From Saprospiraceae bacterium (lineage in GTDB: Bacteria; Bacteroidota; Bacteroidia; Chitinophagales; Saprospiraceae): 64,000 nt of DNA. Below the pieces are notes generated by a model. It was given only the letters and a program-made list of their open reading frames with translations, ran no database searches and was not told where the DNA came from. The position numbers and the translations under genes were made by a program. Numbering within the stretch: position 1 is the stretch's first letter; each line of letters starts with the position of its first letter. Positions 26,781 through 35,801 of the stretch are shown here, piece by piece. The stretch covers positions 1-64,000 of the forward strand of contig JADKCC010000022.1 of the NCBI GenBank assembly GCA_016714785.1, in the 5' to 3' direction.

Positions 26781-27809
26781 TTACGGATCAATCTCTTCAA
26801 TGAGCAAGTTACAGCCACGTATATCGGACTGTTCGAGCCGGCCTAAAATATCAAAACTACCATCGGCATAAACCCTTCCCATATCTTCTGTCTGTATAAA
26901 TGCACAGCTATCAATGTTGGCAGTATCAGCAATGCACAAAATACCGCTTTTTCCTGTTTTTTCTATAGTTAGTGGGTCATTGATCTGATGGGTAGTGACT
27001 CGCATATTGACATTGGGTAAAAATAGATCGGCACCTTGAGTATAAGCTTGGCTAAGTAGCTCAGTCATTCCGTATTCCGAATATATTTTCTGAACCTTAA
27101 AGTGCTTAGAGATAATGTCATGTAGTTTTTGTTTGGGCATTTCTGCTCTTTTGCCTTTCATGCCTCCAGTTTCAATGATGATTAACTCTGGAAAAGATAT
27201 TTCAAAATGTTCTATAAAATCCAATAAAGCATAAGGTACACCAAATAGCACCGTAGGTATGTTGTTTTTTTTGCAATGTATTAGTTTTATATACAAATCA
27301 TCATGATTTCTCAAATAAAAACCACTCTCACTATAATGGGAGGCATGGATAAAATGGTGCACCATACTGATAAGCGATGACCCTTCACGATCTAAGTATC
27401 CTGGCAGCAAAGCTAAAAAGCAATATTCTGTTGTCGGGTTAAAATATTGCTTCCATATATTTGTGGCAGTTTCAACATAGTGATTAATATTGCGTACATG
27501 ATGAAAGGACTTGGTGATTCCCGTAGTACCTGAGCTCACAAATACTTCTTCTGCATTAAATATTCCTGTTTTAACCTCGCAATGTTTGAATGCACTGATA
27601 GGTAGATAAGGTATTTTGTCTGGTTTATCAATATATACAGAGTTAATTCCGAGATTTTTACAATATTGTTGATATATATTGTTATATTTGTATTGAAATT
27701 GAAATAATTGTACAAGATATTTTGCTTGGTGAACTTGATTGTCGGCTTGGAGGGCAGAAAATTCTTTATATATTTGATTTCTATTCTGAACAAAAGATGT
27801 ATCCGTCAT
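26781..27809 (-). CDS. LuxE-like acyl-protein synthetase family (AMP-forming)
   Basis: 342 residues. VFVSSGTTGITKSFHHV is the P-loop-like motif of the AMP-forming adenylation superfamily, and FLALLPGYLDREGSSLI, TVLFGVPYALLDF, IIIETGGMKGKRAEM and YSEYGMTELLSQAY match the LuxE/acyl-protein synthetase family (PF04443), which activates fatty acids for lux reductase; non-luminous Bacteroidota carry this shorter form without lux genes. The reaction is presumably acyl-AMP formation and transfer to a thiol. Cytoplasmic, own promoter. Confidence 0.87.
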   Translation of the reverse strand: MTDTSFVQNRNQIYKEFSALQADNQVHQAKYLVQLFQFQYKYNNIYQQYCKNLGINSVYIDKPDKIPYLPISAFKHCEVKTGIFNAEEVFVSSGTTGITKSFHHVRNINHYVETATNIWKQYFNPTTEYCFLALLPGYLDREGSSLISMVHHFIHASHYSESGFYLRNHDDLYIKLIHCKKNNIPTVLFGVPYALLDFIEHFEISFPELIIIETGGMKGKRAEMPKQKLHDIISKHFKVQKIYSEYGMTELLSQAYTQGADLFLPNVNMRVTTHQINDPLTIEKTGKSGILCIADTANIDSCAFIQTEDMGRVYADGSFDILGRLEQSDIRGCNLLIEEIDP

Positions 27810-27849
27810 GTCTAATCTAAATATCTTATATGGGTTGTTTAAAAAAGGT

Positions 27850-27857
27850 CAAAAGTA
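27850..27857 (-). promoter_or_regulatory. TACTTTTG promoter for the LuxE-like gene
   Basis: Minus-strand TACTTTTG (plus 27850-27857), 40 bp upstream of the ATG at 27809. Confidence 0.5.
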
Positions 27858-27948
27858 CAATAAATTCAAGATTCTTTAAGACAATATACAATCAATACTT
27901 AGATTAAGGCAGTTGGAATTGGCATAATAAAAAAATATTTTGAGATAG

Positions 27949-28437
27949 ATGAGAACTTTTATTTTATTGATTATAGTATTTCAGGTCATAGGTTGTGTAA
28001 AATCTAAAGAATATGCCGATACACCATATTTAGAGTTTAGAGGATGGTCAAAATCAACGATGAATCAAGGTCGCATAAAGGAAGATTCTGTAACAATAAC
28101 ACTTTTTTTTACAGATGGAGATGGGGATTTCGGAATTGCATCCAATAGCACTGGAGAAAATGTTTTTATCAAAGATCTACGTACCAATGAAATTTTACGA
28201 CAATATAAAGCTCCATTTGTTCCAGAAGAAGGTGCAGGCAATGGTATCTCTGGAACGATTAAAATAAAAATGTACACCACATGTTGTATATTTCCGCCTT
28301 CATCAGGTATTGACCCATGCGAAAGACCATCGATGTTTCCTACCAATGATTTGCCACTTGAAATTTACATAACAGATAGAGCTGGAAATAAATCGAATGT
28401 TGTACAGGCAGATGTACTGACCTTAAATTGCAAATAA
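27949..28437 (+). CDS. Hypothetical lipoprotein
   Basis: 162 residues. Lipoprotein signal (FILLIIVFQVIGC then VKSKE). The body has the pattern PYLEFRGWSKST, DSVTITLFFTDGDGDFGI and PLEIYITDRAGNKSN, a calcium-loop-like DGDGDFG and an immunoglobulin-like feel common in Bacteroidota surface lipoproteins. Four cysteines lie near 109-125 and at the C-terminus. No known function. Transcribed alone, convergent with the ArsC-like gene. Confidence 0.7.
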   Translation: MRTFILLIIVFQVIGCVKSKEYADTPYLEFRGWSKSTMNQGRIKEDSVTITLFFTDGDGDFGIASNSTGENVFIKDLRTNEILRQYKAPFVPEEGAGNGISGTIKIKMYTTCCIFPPSSGIDPCERPSMFPTNDLPLEIYITDRAGNKSNVVQADVLTLNCK

Positions 28438-28452
28438 ATCAAGTTGCAAATA

Positions 28453-28803
28453 TTACTTTGGTAATGCTTGCTTTAATGCATCTACGGCATTTTTGTCATT
28501 TCCCACAATAATTTTATCGTCAATGATCGCAGCAGGTCGTTTCAAAAATGTGTATTCCTTCAAAATCAATTTTTTAAAATCCAAGTCTTCAACAGGCTTC
28601 AATTCTACTGGCATTTCTTTTAATTTTTGAGCACGCTTATTGAACAAAGCTTCATAACTTTTAGTGTGTTTTTTCATCACAGTGAGGTCTTCTTTATTTA
28701 TATTCTGCTCTCTTAGATTGATAAGTTCTAGGCCTTCAGTATTGATTTGAGCCAAAATTTTACGACAGGTATCACAAGTAGAAAGATGATATATACGTCT
28801 CAT
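28453..28803 (-). CDS. ArsC/Spx-family thioredoxin-fold protein
   Basis: 116 residues. STCDTCRKIL near the N-terminus is a redox CxxC and the C-terminal YTFLKRPAAIIDDKIIVGND is the ArsC-family block with the conserved Arg-Pro. Members are glutaredoxin-linked arsenate reductases, Spx-like regulators or unknown reductases; no ars operon is nearby, so a general thiol-disulfide role seems likelier. Likely co-transcribed with the Spo0M-like gene upstream (gap of 10 bp). Confidence 0.85.
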   Translation of the reverse strand: MRRIYHLSTCDTCRKILAQINTEGLELINLREQNINKEDLTVMKKHTKSYEALFNKRAQKLKEMPVELKPVEDLDFKKLILKEYTFLKRPAAIIDDKIIVGNDKNAVDALKQALPK

Positions 28804-28813
28804 AGGTTGGTTT

Positions 28814-29281
28814 TTACACTAAATTTAAGGGTTTAACATCCATTGGATTTAGAGTGGTTCCTTTTATTTTTGCTTCCGCTCGTAGCGAATATTCGGAAGA
28901 AACACCACGTACTTTTTTAGCCAATTTTACCAATCCTTTGGCAAAGAAATTATTATCTTCCATTTTATCCATTTCTGATCGGACATAAACAAAGTCCATC
29001 TCAAAGGGTATTTCGATGATGTCGTTTTTTGAAATGGTTATCATTTCTTTTTTGACCAATTCTCCCATAGGGTATTCATTGATGAGCTTACTATCTCCTC
29101 GCCCTCTGCTATATTTCTCTACCATTCTCAGTGTAATGCTTTCAAGTTGATTATTATCACTAAGCGATGTTAATTTCACTAAACCTGTTACGATACCAGC
29201 ATCTTTACTTATTTTGTCTGCTACTACAAGTTCGAGCTTTACGCCTTCAATACCAAGAATCTTTTTTACTGTTCCGAACAT
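28814..29281 (-). CDS. Spo0M-like (arrestin-fold) protein
   Basis: 155 residues starting at the ATG at 29281. FGTVKKILGIEGVKLEL, then KDAGIVTGLVKLTSL, RMVEKYSRGRGDSKL and ENNFFAKGLVKLAKK-like C-terminal region match the Spo0M family (PF07070). Spo0M in Bacillus controls sporulation and cell division through an arrestin-like beta sandwich; in non-sporulating Bacteroidota the role is unknown. Cytoplasmic. Forms a unit with the downstream ArsC-like gene. Confidence 0.8.
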   Translation of the reverse strand: MFGTVKKILGIEGVKLELVVADKISKDAGIVTGLVKLTSLSDNNQLESITLRMVEKYSRGRGDSKLINEYPMGELVKKEMITISKNDIIEIPFEMDFVYVRSEMDKMEDNNFFAKGLVKLAKKVRGVSSEYSLRAEAKIKGTTLNPMDVKPLNLV

Positions 29282-29395
29282 CAATATTATTTTAGAAGTA
29301 TCAACACTCAGGCAGTTATAAGAGTTCTACATTTACGACAAGTATCAGAAAAAATAGGATAAAAGTTGTTTAATTTTGTGTCTATAAAACAAAAA

Positions 29396-29896
29396 CTAAT
29401 CAATTAATGACATCAAAATGGTTTCAAGATCTTTATAAAGTGAAGTATTGTTAATTAATGGCAATCCAATTTTAATTTTGTAATTTGCATCATATATGTA
29501 ATTGTCATCCAAAACCATATGCTTTAATGGAGTTTCACTTAACTCTGTAATTTGAAGAAGAGTGGGTAAATCATTTTTGGTTTTGATTTTTAGATCAGAG
29601 TAACGTTTGATTTCAGATTTTGCTTCAACATATTCGAATAAAGCCACTTCCTTTATGGGTATTGTGTAAATTGTATTAGTAATTTTTTTTTGATTAATTA
29701 ATCCTTTTGAATTAATAACTATTAAAGTATCATTTTTATAGTTGAAATAACTAGAATGGGTTATATTTCCTTCATCAGTTATTTCCGTGATATTGAACTC
29801 TTTAGACATTTTTTCTAACTTATCAGATATGGATGCATCTTGGGTCCAGCAAAAAGAGTAAATAAATAGACCTAATACAGAAAATATAACTTTCAT
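29396..29896 (-). CDS. Hypothetical secreted protein
   Basis: 166 residues with a signal peptide (KVIFSVLGLFIYSFCWTQ). The mature part is lysine/asparagine-rich, beta-strand-rich, with no domain I recognise. Codon use is like that of its neighbours. Transcribed alone. Function unknown. Confidence 0.55.
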   Translation of the reverse strand: MKVIFSVLGLFIYSFCWTQDASISDKLEKMSKEFNITEITDEGNITHSSYFNYKNDTLIVINSKGLINQKKITNTIYTIPIKEVALFEYVEAKSEIKRYSDLKIKTKNDLPTLLQITELSETPLKHMVLDDNYIYDANYKIKIGLPLINNTSLYKDLETILMSLID

Positions 29897-29958
29897 GATT
29901 AATTAATTAAATGTTAGTGTGAATAAGTGAATTAAGGGTATATGAAAATTAAAATATA

Positions 29959-30444
29959 TTACATAAACCTTTTATGCCAACTCTCGGTGAGCTTAACTTT
30001 CCATTTGTTTTCAAAATCTATTTTGGTATTGACCAAATTGTTAAAAACAATGGTATCAGCATCGATCGAACCATCTTTTGCCAAAACACTCAGGTCGTTG
30101 ATGTGGCATACATTTATTGATTCATCTTCATTAATAAATGCCACTGACATTCTTTCCAATAAGTTGAGACTAAACTTTTTTTCTATTGACTGAATAAAAT
30201 GTGTCAATTTATCGATAGAACAACCACTCGCACTTACTTTGCTTTCATCTACTATTACAACAATAAATCTGTGATATAGTAATGCGCCATACGCATATAA
30301 ATGCATGTCATGAGCAGTCCAATCTTGAAGGAAATATTGTAGCGCTGTCTTGATATCTAACGATTGACTGTCAGAAAGTTCAGTTTCAGATTGAAATATC
30401 CATACTCTTGATGTATCTGATAATGATTGGAATTGTACTAGCAT
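29959..30444 (-). CDS. Conserved Bacteroidota protein (often mislabelled ABC transporter ATPase)
   Basis: 161 residues. SRVWIFQSETELSDSQ, DWTAHDMHLYAYGALLYHRFIVVIVDES, ASGCSIDKLTHFIQSIEKKF and LLERMSVAFI match a family that automatic annotation often names ABC transporter ATPase, but there is no Walker motif and the protein is too short. ASGCSIDK could carry a functional Cys. Cytoplasmic. Function unknown. Its promoter sits 29 bp upstream. Confidence 0.75.
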   Translation of the reverse strand: MLVQFQSLSDTSRVWIFQSETELSDSQSLDIKTALQYFLQDWTAHDMHLYAYGALLYHRFIVVIVDESKVSASGCSIDKLTHFIQSIEKKFSLNLLERMSVAFINEDESINVCHINDLSVLAKDGSIDADTIVFNNLVNTKIDFENKWKVKLTESWHKRFM

Positions 30445-30472
30445 CTTTTAGTCTAAAATTATTTATAGAGCT

Positions 30473-30480
30473 CAAAGATA
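30473..30480 (-). promoter_or_regulatory. TATCTTTG promoter
   Basis: Minus-strand TATCTTTG (plus 30473-30480), 28 bp upstream of the ATG at 30444. No clear -33 element. Confidence 0.5.
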
Positions 30481-30530
30481 TGAAATTGTCTTTGCTTTTC
30501 TACCTATGAGATGAGATTTTAACAACATGA

Positions 30531-31340
30531 TTACATAACTCTTTTAATGATCCTTAGTTTGTGGGTATATTTTCTTAAATCATGATTGTAAATGCCGTGA
30601 TGATCAAGTTTGTCTATCCTCGCACAACCATGTACATGTAATACTTTTTTTTCGCCTATTATCACTCCAACGTGGGATATTTGACCATCAGCATCTTCAC
30701 AATAAGCCAAATCTCCTTCTTGTGTCAGTTCAATAAAATCCACAATTTCGCCATGAAGGTATTGTTCGTTGGGGAAGCGGGGTAGATTTATTTCAAAAAA
30801 TCTAAATAAATGTTGGATTAAAGCCCCCGCATCTATACCAAATGGGGATCTTCCACCTGGCAATTCGGGACTATAAAGGTATCGCCTTGCAATTTTTACT
30901 AGTATTTCAGGAGATTTTTCTAAACCGTCTGATTGGGCAGCTTGACCATTATACACGTACTTTGCATCGGGCATAATGCATGAAATTCCATCATAACAAG
31001 GCAAAGATGATCCTATAACTATAGATTTTGAAACATCCTCATTAAATACTTGATGACATATCTCTAAAGCAATTGCTGGATTATTACTCAGTTTTTGATA
31101 GATTAGTTCATCCATTAATTGTATTTGGATAGATCTTACCCAACCTAAAATATTGCAAGTCGTAGTCTGTATTTTAAACCAATGTTTGTTTTTTTTCTCA
31201 AGTATCACACAAGTTTCTCCAAAAAGCATTTGACTGATCATAGTTGCATCTTCCATAGGTTTATTAAACACTGGAATGATATTCAGATGGCATACTGCAT
31301 GAAATAAATGCTTGGTTTCTACCTTTTTTTTTCTTGACAT
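30531..31340 (-). CDS. NlpC/P60-family protein with catalytic Cys replaced by Ala
   Basis: 269 residues. The first 75 residues look like a bacterial SH3 domain (AVCHLNIIPVF, then WFKIQTTT and GWVR). The NlpC/P60 domain occupies about 130-269: RYLYSPELPGGRSPFGIDAG with Ala171 where the family has Cys (GIDC), and Gly172 in place of Ser. The His site (SHVGVIIG) and the HVHGCARIDKLDHHGIYN block are present. The canonical enzymes cut peptidoglycan stem peptides using the Cys-His dyad; without Cys this copy should be inactive as a peptidase and may bind the wall instead. No signal peptide. The GAT/GCG/GGG/GCT codons are unambiguous. Confidence 0.85.
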   Translation of the reverse strand: MSRKKKVETKHLFHAVCHLNIIPVFNKPMEDATMISQMLFGETCVILEKKNKHWFKIQTTTCNILGWVRSIQIQLMDELIYQKLSNNPAIALEICHQVFNEDVSKSIVIGSSLPCYDGISCIMPDAKYVYNGQAAQSDGLEKSPEILVKIARRYLYSPELPGGRSPFGIDAGALIQHLFRFFEINLPRFPNEQYLHGEIVDFIELTQEGDLAYCEDADGQISHVGVIIGEKKVLHVHGCARIDKLDHHGIYNHDLRKYTHKLRIIKRVM

Positions 31341-31348
31341 GTATCAAT

Positions 31349-31377
31349 GCGCTATAATGTGTACCTGAGTATAGCGC
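31349..31377. repeat. Inverted repeat upstream of the NlpC/P60-like gene
   Basis: GCGCTATA (31349-31356) and TATAGCGC (31370-31377), a perfect 8-bp repeat with a 13-bp spacer, 9 bp upstream of the start at 31340. Could be an operator; no T-run follows so it is not a canonical terminator. Confidence 0.4.
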
Positions 31378-31469
31378 TAATTTGGTATATTCCAAAAATC
31401 AGTCCACTTTTTAAATTTAAAAATGGAATAGTCAAAGTTAGTATCATGGGTAACTTTAAAGGATTGATT

Positions 31470-32210
31470 TTAAGCTTTTTGAGCTACCAAAGATTTTAAA
31501 TGATTTTTTATATTACGCCAATTAAAAGGTAATAATAAGGTAAAAAAAGATATGAACACCACAAACTCGAGAGTAAATATATATTGAGGCCATGGACCTA
31601 GCAAATCGTAAAATGTTTTACCCGGAGGCTTGCCATTTAAGTACATATAGTTGGACCCAAACCATAGGTTGACAGGATAAATGATTGCTGCCAAAAAGTT
31701 TAAGACTATGATTGACTTCAGAGCATCTTGCCACCTTAAACGCCAGTCAAAGACATACCAACCATACAAGGCACCAAGAATTATGACTGCGTGAACAGCC
31801 CAATATCTTATAGCTTCATAATGTGGTAAGGATTCTGTTAGGGTAGGAGTGAAGATAGATTGTGCACATCCTGCCATAATCCAAAAAAATGTGATGGCCC
31901 ATGCGTTTCGCCACCTATACAATAGTATAATAGGCATAACCAAAGTCATAATGTTGCATAGATGTAGAGGTAGGTCATTAGTCGGATCAAAGATACCAGC
32001 ATAGGTTTTGTATATTACTTTGAAAATTTGTGTTAAAGCACCGAATAAGCATATAAGAGTTACGTATCTGCGTTTTTGATCTTCTTTCCAAAGATATTTA
32101 CCACTATATAATACATAACATATAAATGCAATACAAGCCAAGAAGCAAATAGTATGTTCCAAACCATAGTTTGTAAAGTTGCCATTGTCATGAAGTAAAA
32201 TGTCTATCAT
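31470..32210 (-). CDS. TIGR02206-family (YwaF-like) membrane protein
   Basis: 246 residues with about seven hydrophobic helices. TNDLPLHLCNIM and AWAITFFWIMAGCAQSIFTP, then RYWAVHAVIILGALYGWYVF, YPVNLWFGSNYMYLNGKPPG and LGPWPQYIFTLEF match the TIGR02206/YwaF family, a conserved integral membrane protein of unknown function. Gene flanked on both sides by short intergenic gaps; transcribed on its own or with the NlpC/P60-like gene. Confidence 0.87.
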   Translation of the reverse strand: MIDILLHDNGNFTNYGLEHTICFLACIAFICYVLYSGKYLWKEDQKRRYVTLICLFGALTQIFKVIYKTYAGIFDPTNDLPLHLCNIMTLVMPIILLYRWRNAWAITFFWIMAGCAQSIFTPTLTESLPHYEAIRYWAVHAVIILGALYGWYVFDWRLRWQDALKSIIVLNFLAAIIYPVNLWFGSNYMYLNGKPPGKTFYDLLGPWPQYIFTLEFVVFISFFTLLLPFNWRNIKNHLKSLVAQKA

Positions 32211-32961
32211 ACCTTAAGAATTGAATTAATATGGTTCAAGAAAATTTATATTAAGTTGAAATCAACTTGACGATTTTAGAAAATTAAAAAGACCTTTCAT
32301 ATAAGTGTCTTGGTCATCATACATACACTTGTGACATTTTTTGCTTCCGATACCCAAAACTTAATATTGGCTTAATGTGAAAAAAAATAATATATGGTGT
32401 GTTCCATTGTTTAATAAATATTATTTGATAATATAAATAAAAACTCATCACTTAATAGTTGGATATTATAAAGTATGAAATTTGAGCAAATATATTATTT
32501 TAAATTATTAAATGAAGGATTAAATTTATGTTAATTTTAATCACTAGTACATTTTTTAAGACAAAACAGGAATTAATTATCAATTTTGATTTAGAAATTA
32601 CTATTCTGTACGTAGATTGGAGGTATTGTATCGCCAAAATATCCAACCATAGTTCACTTCAATATTATTACATACATATCGAGTTAATTGTAGTAAATTT
32701 GTCAATAATATCAAAGCAGCTTATTAGCAGCCATTTAGTTTATTTTAAATACTGAAAAAATATTAATTAATGCTTGGTTAAACCATAGAAAATGAATCTC
32801 ATTCTAGATATTTAGGTAATATGGTAATTGTGAGAAATACATATTAGTAGCCACCAAATTAGGTTTTCTTTTATATCCTAAATTATGGATAAAAAATGAC
32901 AATATTGCGATCTATTAGTAATAAACAGGATAATCAATAATAATATTTGTAACTTTGCAGC
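32211..32961. other. Long AT-rich intergenic region
   Basis: 751 bp without a supported gene. A 75-codon ORF (32528-32755) has no start signal and low-complexity composition, so I reject it. The only clear element is the promoter at 32950-32957 that belongs to the next gene. I saw no tRNA or repeat here. Confidence 0.5.
32950..32957 (+). promoter_or_regulatory. TAACTTTG promoter, leaderless, for the pseudouridine synthase
   Basis: TAACTTTG, then CAGC and the ATG at 32962. Only 4 bp separate the -7 element from the start codon, so the mRNA should be leaderless. Confidence 0.65.
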
Positions 32962-33660
32962 ATGAGACGCGAAAAGACAAATTTGCAAGGCCTTACGGTC
33001 ATATACGAAGATAATCATATCATTGCTATTAACAAACCTGCTGGTTCTTTAGTGCATGGTGATGAAACTGGCGATAAAACGTTGGCTGATGCAGTAAAAC
33101 AATACATTAAGATAAGGTATAATAAGCCTGGTGATGTCTTTTTAGGTGTCATACATAGATTGGATAGACCTGTGAGTGGTGTAGTCATCTTTGCAAGAAC
33201 ATCCAAAGCATTGATACGAATGAATAAGATGATGCAGGAAAAAGTAATTGCAAAAAAATATATTGCTATTGTCTCTGCAAGACCTGATGAACTTTCAGGA
33301 ACTTTAACCCATCACATTTCTAAAGATGAAACCAAAAATACTGTTCGAGCATACGCAAGCAAAAAACCAGGTACAAAAGAAGCAGTATTAAATTATCAAT
33401 TGAAAGGTGAGTTAGATGGAAAGATTCTTTTGGATGTTGAACCATTGACTGGAAGGCCACATCAGATAAGAGTGCAGCTGAGTAAAATCAATTGTCCGAT
33501 TGTGGGAGACTTAAAGTATGGTGCCACTTACCCTTTGCAAGACAAATCAATTGCGCTCCATTGTATTCAGATGTCATTTCTACATCCTGTGGGTAATGAA
33601 CCAGTTGTTATTAAAGCAGAGCCACCAAGAATTTTTCCATGGAATACCTTTTCTTTATAG
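32962..33660 (+). CDS. RluA-family pseudouridine synthase
   Basis: 232 residues. VIYEDNHIIAINKPAGSLVH, the catalytic HRLDRPVSGVVIFARTSKAL (Asp in HRLDR), KKYIAIV and GRPHQIRVQL are the RluA motifs. No S4 domain, as in the RluA/TruC-type short forms. Isomerises uridines in rRNA or tRNA; the exact site cannot be read from sequence. The start is set by the promoter 4 bp upstream. Confidence 0.93.
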   Translation: MRREKTNLQGLTVIYEDNHIIAINKPAGSLVHGDETGDKTLADAVKQYIKIRYNKPGDVFLGVIHRLDRPVSGVVIFARTSKALIRMNKMMQEKVIAKKYIAIVSARPDELSGTLTHHISKDETKNTVRAYASKKPGTKEAVLNYQLKGELDGKILLDVEPLTGRPHQIRVQLSKINCPIVGDLKYGATYPLQDKSIALHCIQMSFLHPVGNEPVVIKAEPPRIFPWNTFSL

Positions 33661-33661
33661 T

Positions 33662-34604
33662 TTAGTTATTTGCTTTCACTAAGCTACGATCTGTGAGACT
33701 TATCAAAAATGCCTCCAAATCAGATTTTTCTTCAGGAGTAAACAAAATCGGTTTGAGTAGGGTAGTGTCCATATTGATAGGTTTCTTCACAAATTGATAA
33801 GGATCACTATAATACTCTATCACATCTTTAAGAGTTTTAAAACTACCATCGTGCATGTATGGGCCAGTTACTGCAACATTGCGCAAACCAGGTACCTTAA
33901 ATTTACCCAAATCTTGTTTATTTTTTGTAACTTCAAAGCGACCTTTATCTTTATATTTATTTTCATTATAAAGACCAATATTCTTGAATTCGTCTCCTGT
34001 AAAATCTGGACTAAAATGACAATCAAAACATTTGGCCTTGTCACTCATAAACAACTCTCTGCCTCTGATCGCTGCAGCACTCATTTTATTTGGTTGGTCT
34101 ATCATCCATGCATCAAATTCGGTATTGGCTGTTTCTAAAGACTCTTCAAAAGATGCAATGGCATCTGCAAGATTCACAGCATTTGGAGCTTCGTTATAAA
34201 TATGTTGAAATGCTGCTTTGTATATCTTATGCTGTGACAATCTTTGTATAGCAATGTCATAGGCTAAATCCATTTCTAACGGGTCTTGGATTGGAAAATG
34301 GATTTGATCACGGAGGAGATAATGCCCTACCATCATAAAAAAACTCACTTCTCGCAGCCATATTCATGACGGATGGGGCATTTCTTCTTCCTATTTTACC
34401 TTCTACTCCGGGACTAATAGCCACATTATCAGCAAATGCAAATTCTGGCTTGTGGCAAGAACCACAGCTTAAAGTGCTATCTTTTGAAAGTATAGGATCG
34501 AAAAAAAGCGCTTCTCCAAGTTTCACTTTGGTAGTGGGATATTCTGAAGAATTCCAAAATGCCAAAAACCCAAAAGAGAAAAGAATGAATAAAGATTTTG
34601 TCAT
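33662..34604 (-). CDS. Diheme cytochrome c peroxidase (MauG/CcpA type), frameshifted
   Basis: Two frames form one protein of about 315 residues, starting at the ATG at 34604 (a start at 34628 would lie on the promoter). Signal helix TKSLFILFSFGFLAFW, heme 1 LSCGSCHKPEFAFAD, FFYDGRALS, heme 2 AKCFDCHFSPDF, and MHDGSFKTLKDV. The frame changes between YDGRALS and RDQIHFPIQDP; removing one G from the GG at 34315-34316 (plus strand) restores ALSLRDQIHFPI. Unlike the other frameshifts this is not a long homopolymer. Envelope peroxidase or methylamine-style partner oxidase; no MbnP-like gene is adjacent. Confidence 0.82.
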
Positions 34605-34627
34605 GTCATACGTTATAAATGATGGCA

Positions 34628-34635
34628 CAAAAATA
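34628..34635 (-). promoter_or_regulatory. TATTTTTG promoter for the second diheme peroxidase
   Basis: Minus-strand TATTTTTG (plus 34628-34635), 23 bp upstream of the ATG at 34604. Confidence 0.45.
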
Positions 34636-34765
34636 CTATTTAAATTTAAGACTTATATGTGACAAAGGTTACATTTAACAAAGCTTTAAATCATCCTTTG
34701 CAACACTTTAGGATATTGATTGGTTGACATAGTGTAAATAATTAAATTTTGTTTACTTTATTAGA

Positions 34766-34800
34766 TTTGTATGTCATAATAATAAAATTTTGTAATTTTG
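34766..34800 (+). promoter_or_regulatory. TTTG-N23-TAATTTTG promoter for trxB
   Basis: TTTG at 34766-34769 and TAATTTTG at 34793-34800, 27 bp upstream of the trxB ATG; spacing is at the long end. Confidence 0.5.
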
Positions 34801-34827
34801 CTTCACCAATTTAAAATAGTTTAAAAA

Positions 34828-35775
34828 ATGTCTGAAAACAGTGTAGAAAGAATTAAGTGTATAATAATAGGTGCAGGTCCTGCAGGATATACAGCGGCAA
34901 TATATGCCTCCAGAGCCAACCTAGCACCAGTATTATACACAGGTAAAGAACCAGGAGGCCAATTGACAATCACTAATGATGTCGAAAATTATCCTGGGTA
35001 TCCTGAGGGAATAATGGGGCCACAAATGATGGAAGATTTTAAAAATCAAGCATTACGTTTTGGTACAGATATCAGATATGAATTGATAGATAAAGTAGAT
35101 TTTACTGGACCTGTACATAAGATATGGTCTGAAACTGGTCATGAGATACACGCAGATGCTGTTATAATAGCGACAGGAGCCAGTGCAAAATGGTTGGGAT
35201 TGGAGTCAGAGCAGAGATTGATGAGTAAAGGTGTTTCTGCATGTGCAGTCTGTGACGGTTTCTTTTTTAGAGGCCAAGAAGTTGCCATTGTAGGAGCAGG
35301 TGATACAGCAGCAGAAGAAGCAACTTATCTAGCCAAACTTTGTAAGAAAGTTCATTTATTAGTGCGTAGAGATGAGATGCGAGCTTCAAAAATAATGCAA
35401 GAACGTGTGTTCAATACACCTAATCTGGAAGTGCATTGGAATACTGCAACTGAGGAAATACTTGGTGGTGAGCATGTAAATGGTGCACGTATAAAAAACC
35501 TTCTCACAGGAGAAACAACCATTTTGCCAGTGACAGGATTTTTTGTCGCCATTGGGCATAAGCCAAATACGGAGTTATTTGAAGGTTGGATTGATATGGA
35601 AGATAATAAATATATCAAAACAATACCAGGTAGATCGTTAACAAATATTGAAGGTGTGTTTGCGAGTGGTGATGCTCAAGATCACATCTACCGTCAAGCT
35701 GTAACAGCTGCGGGTACAGGATGTATGGCTGCATTGGACGCAGAAAGATATTTGTCCGAAAAAGGAATAATTTAA
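34828..35775 (+). CDS. trxB: Thioredoxin reductase
   Basis: 315 residues, usual length. FAD motif IIGAGPAGYTAAIYASRA, redox pair Cys139-Cys142 in CAVCDGFFF, NADPH motif IVGAGDTAAEEA and the C-terminal GVFASGDAQDHIYRQAVTAAG. It reduces thioredoxin with NADPH in the cytoplasm; thioredoxin can supply electrons to the ribonucleotide reductases encoded nearby. It lies 26 bp before fba, so the two may be co-transcribed. Confidence 0.97.
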   Translation: MSENSVERIKCIIIGAGPAGYTAAIYASRANLAPVLYTGKEPGGQLTITNDVENYPGYPEGIMGPQMMEDFKNQALRFGTDIRYELIDKVDFTGPVHKIWSETGHEIHADAVIIATGASAKWLGLESEQRLMSKGVSACAVCDGFFFRGQEVAIVGAGDTAAEEATYLAKLCKKVHLLVRRDEMRASKIMQERVFNTPNLEVHWNTATEEILGGEHVNGARIKNLLTGETTILPVTGFFVAIGHKPNTELFEGWIDMEDNKYIKTIPGRSLTNIEGVFASGDAQDHIYRQAVTAAGTGCMAALDAERYLSEKGII

Positions 35776-35801
35776 TAACCACTTTTATAAAACAAAACAA
35801 A

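Noticed and set aside
32528..32755. 75-codon ORF in the long intergenic gap
   Set aside because: AT-rich low-complexity translation without promoter, signal or family.
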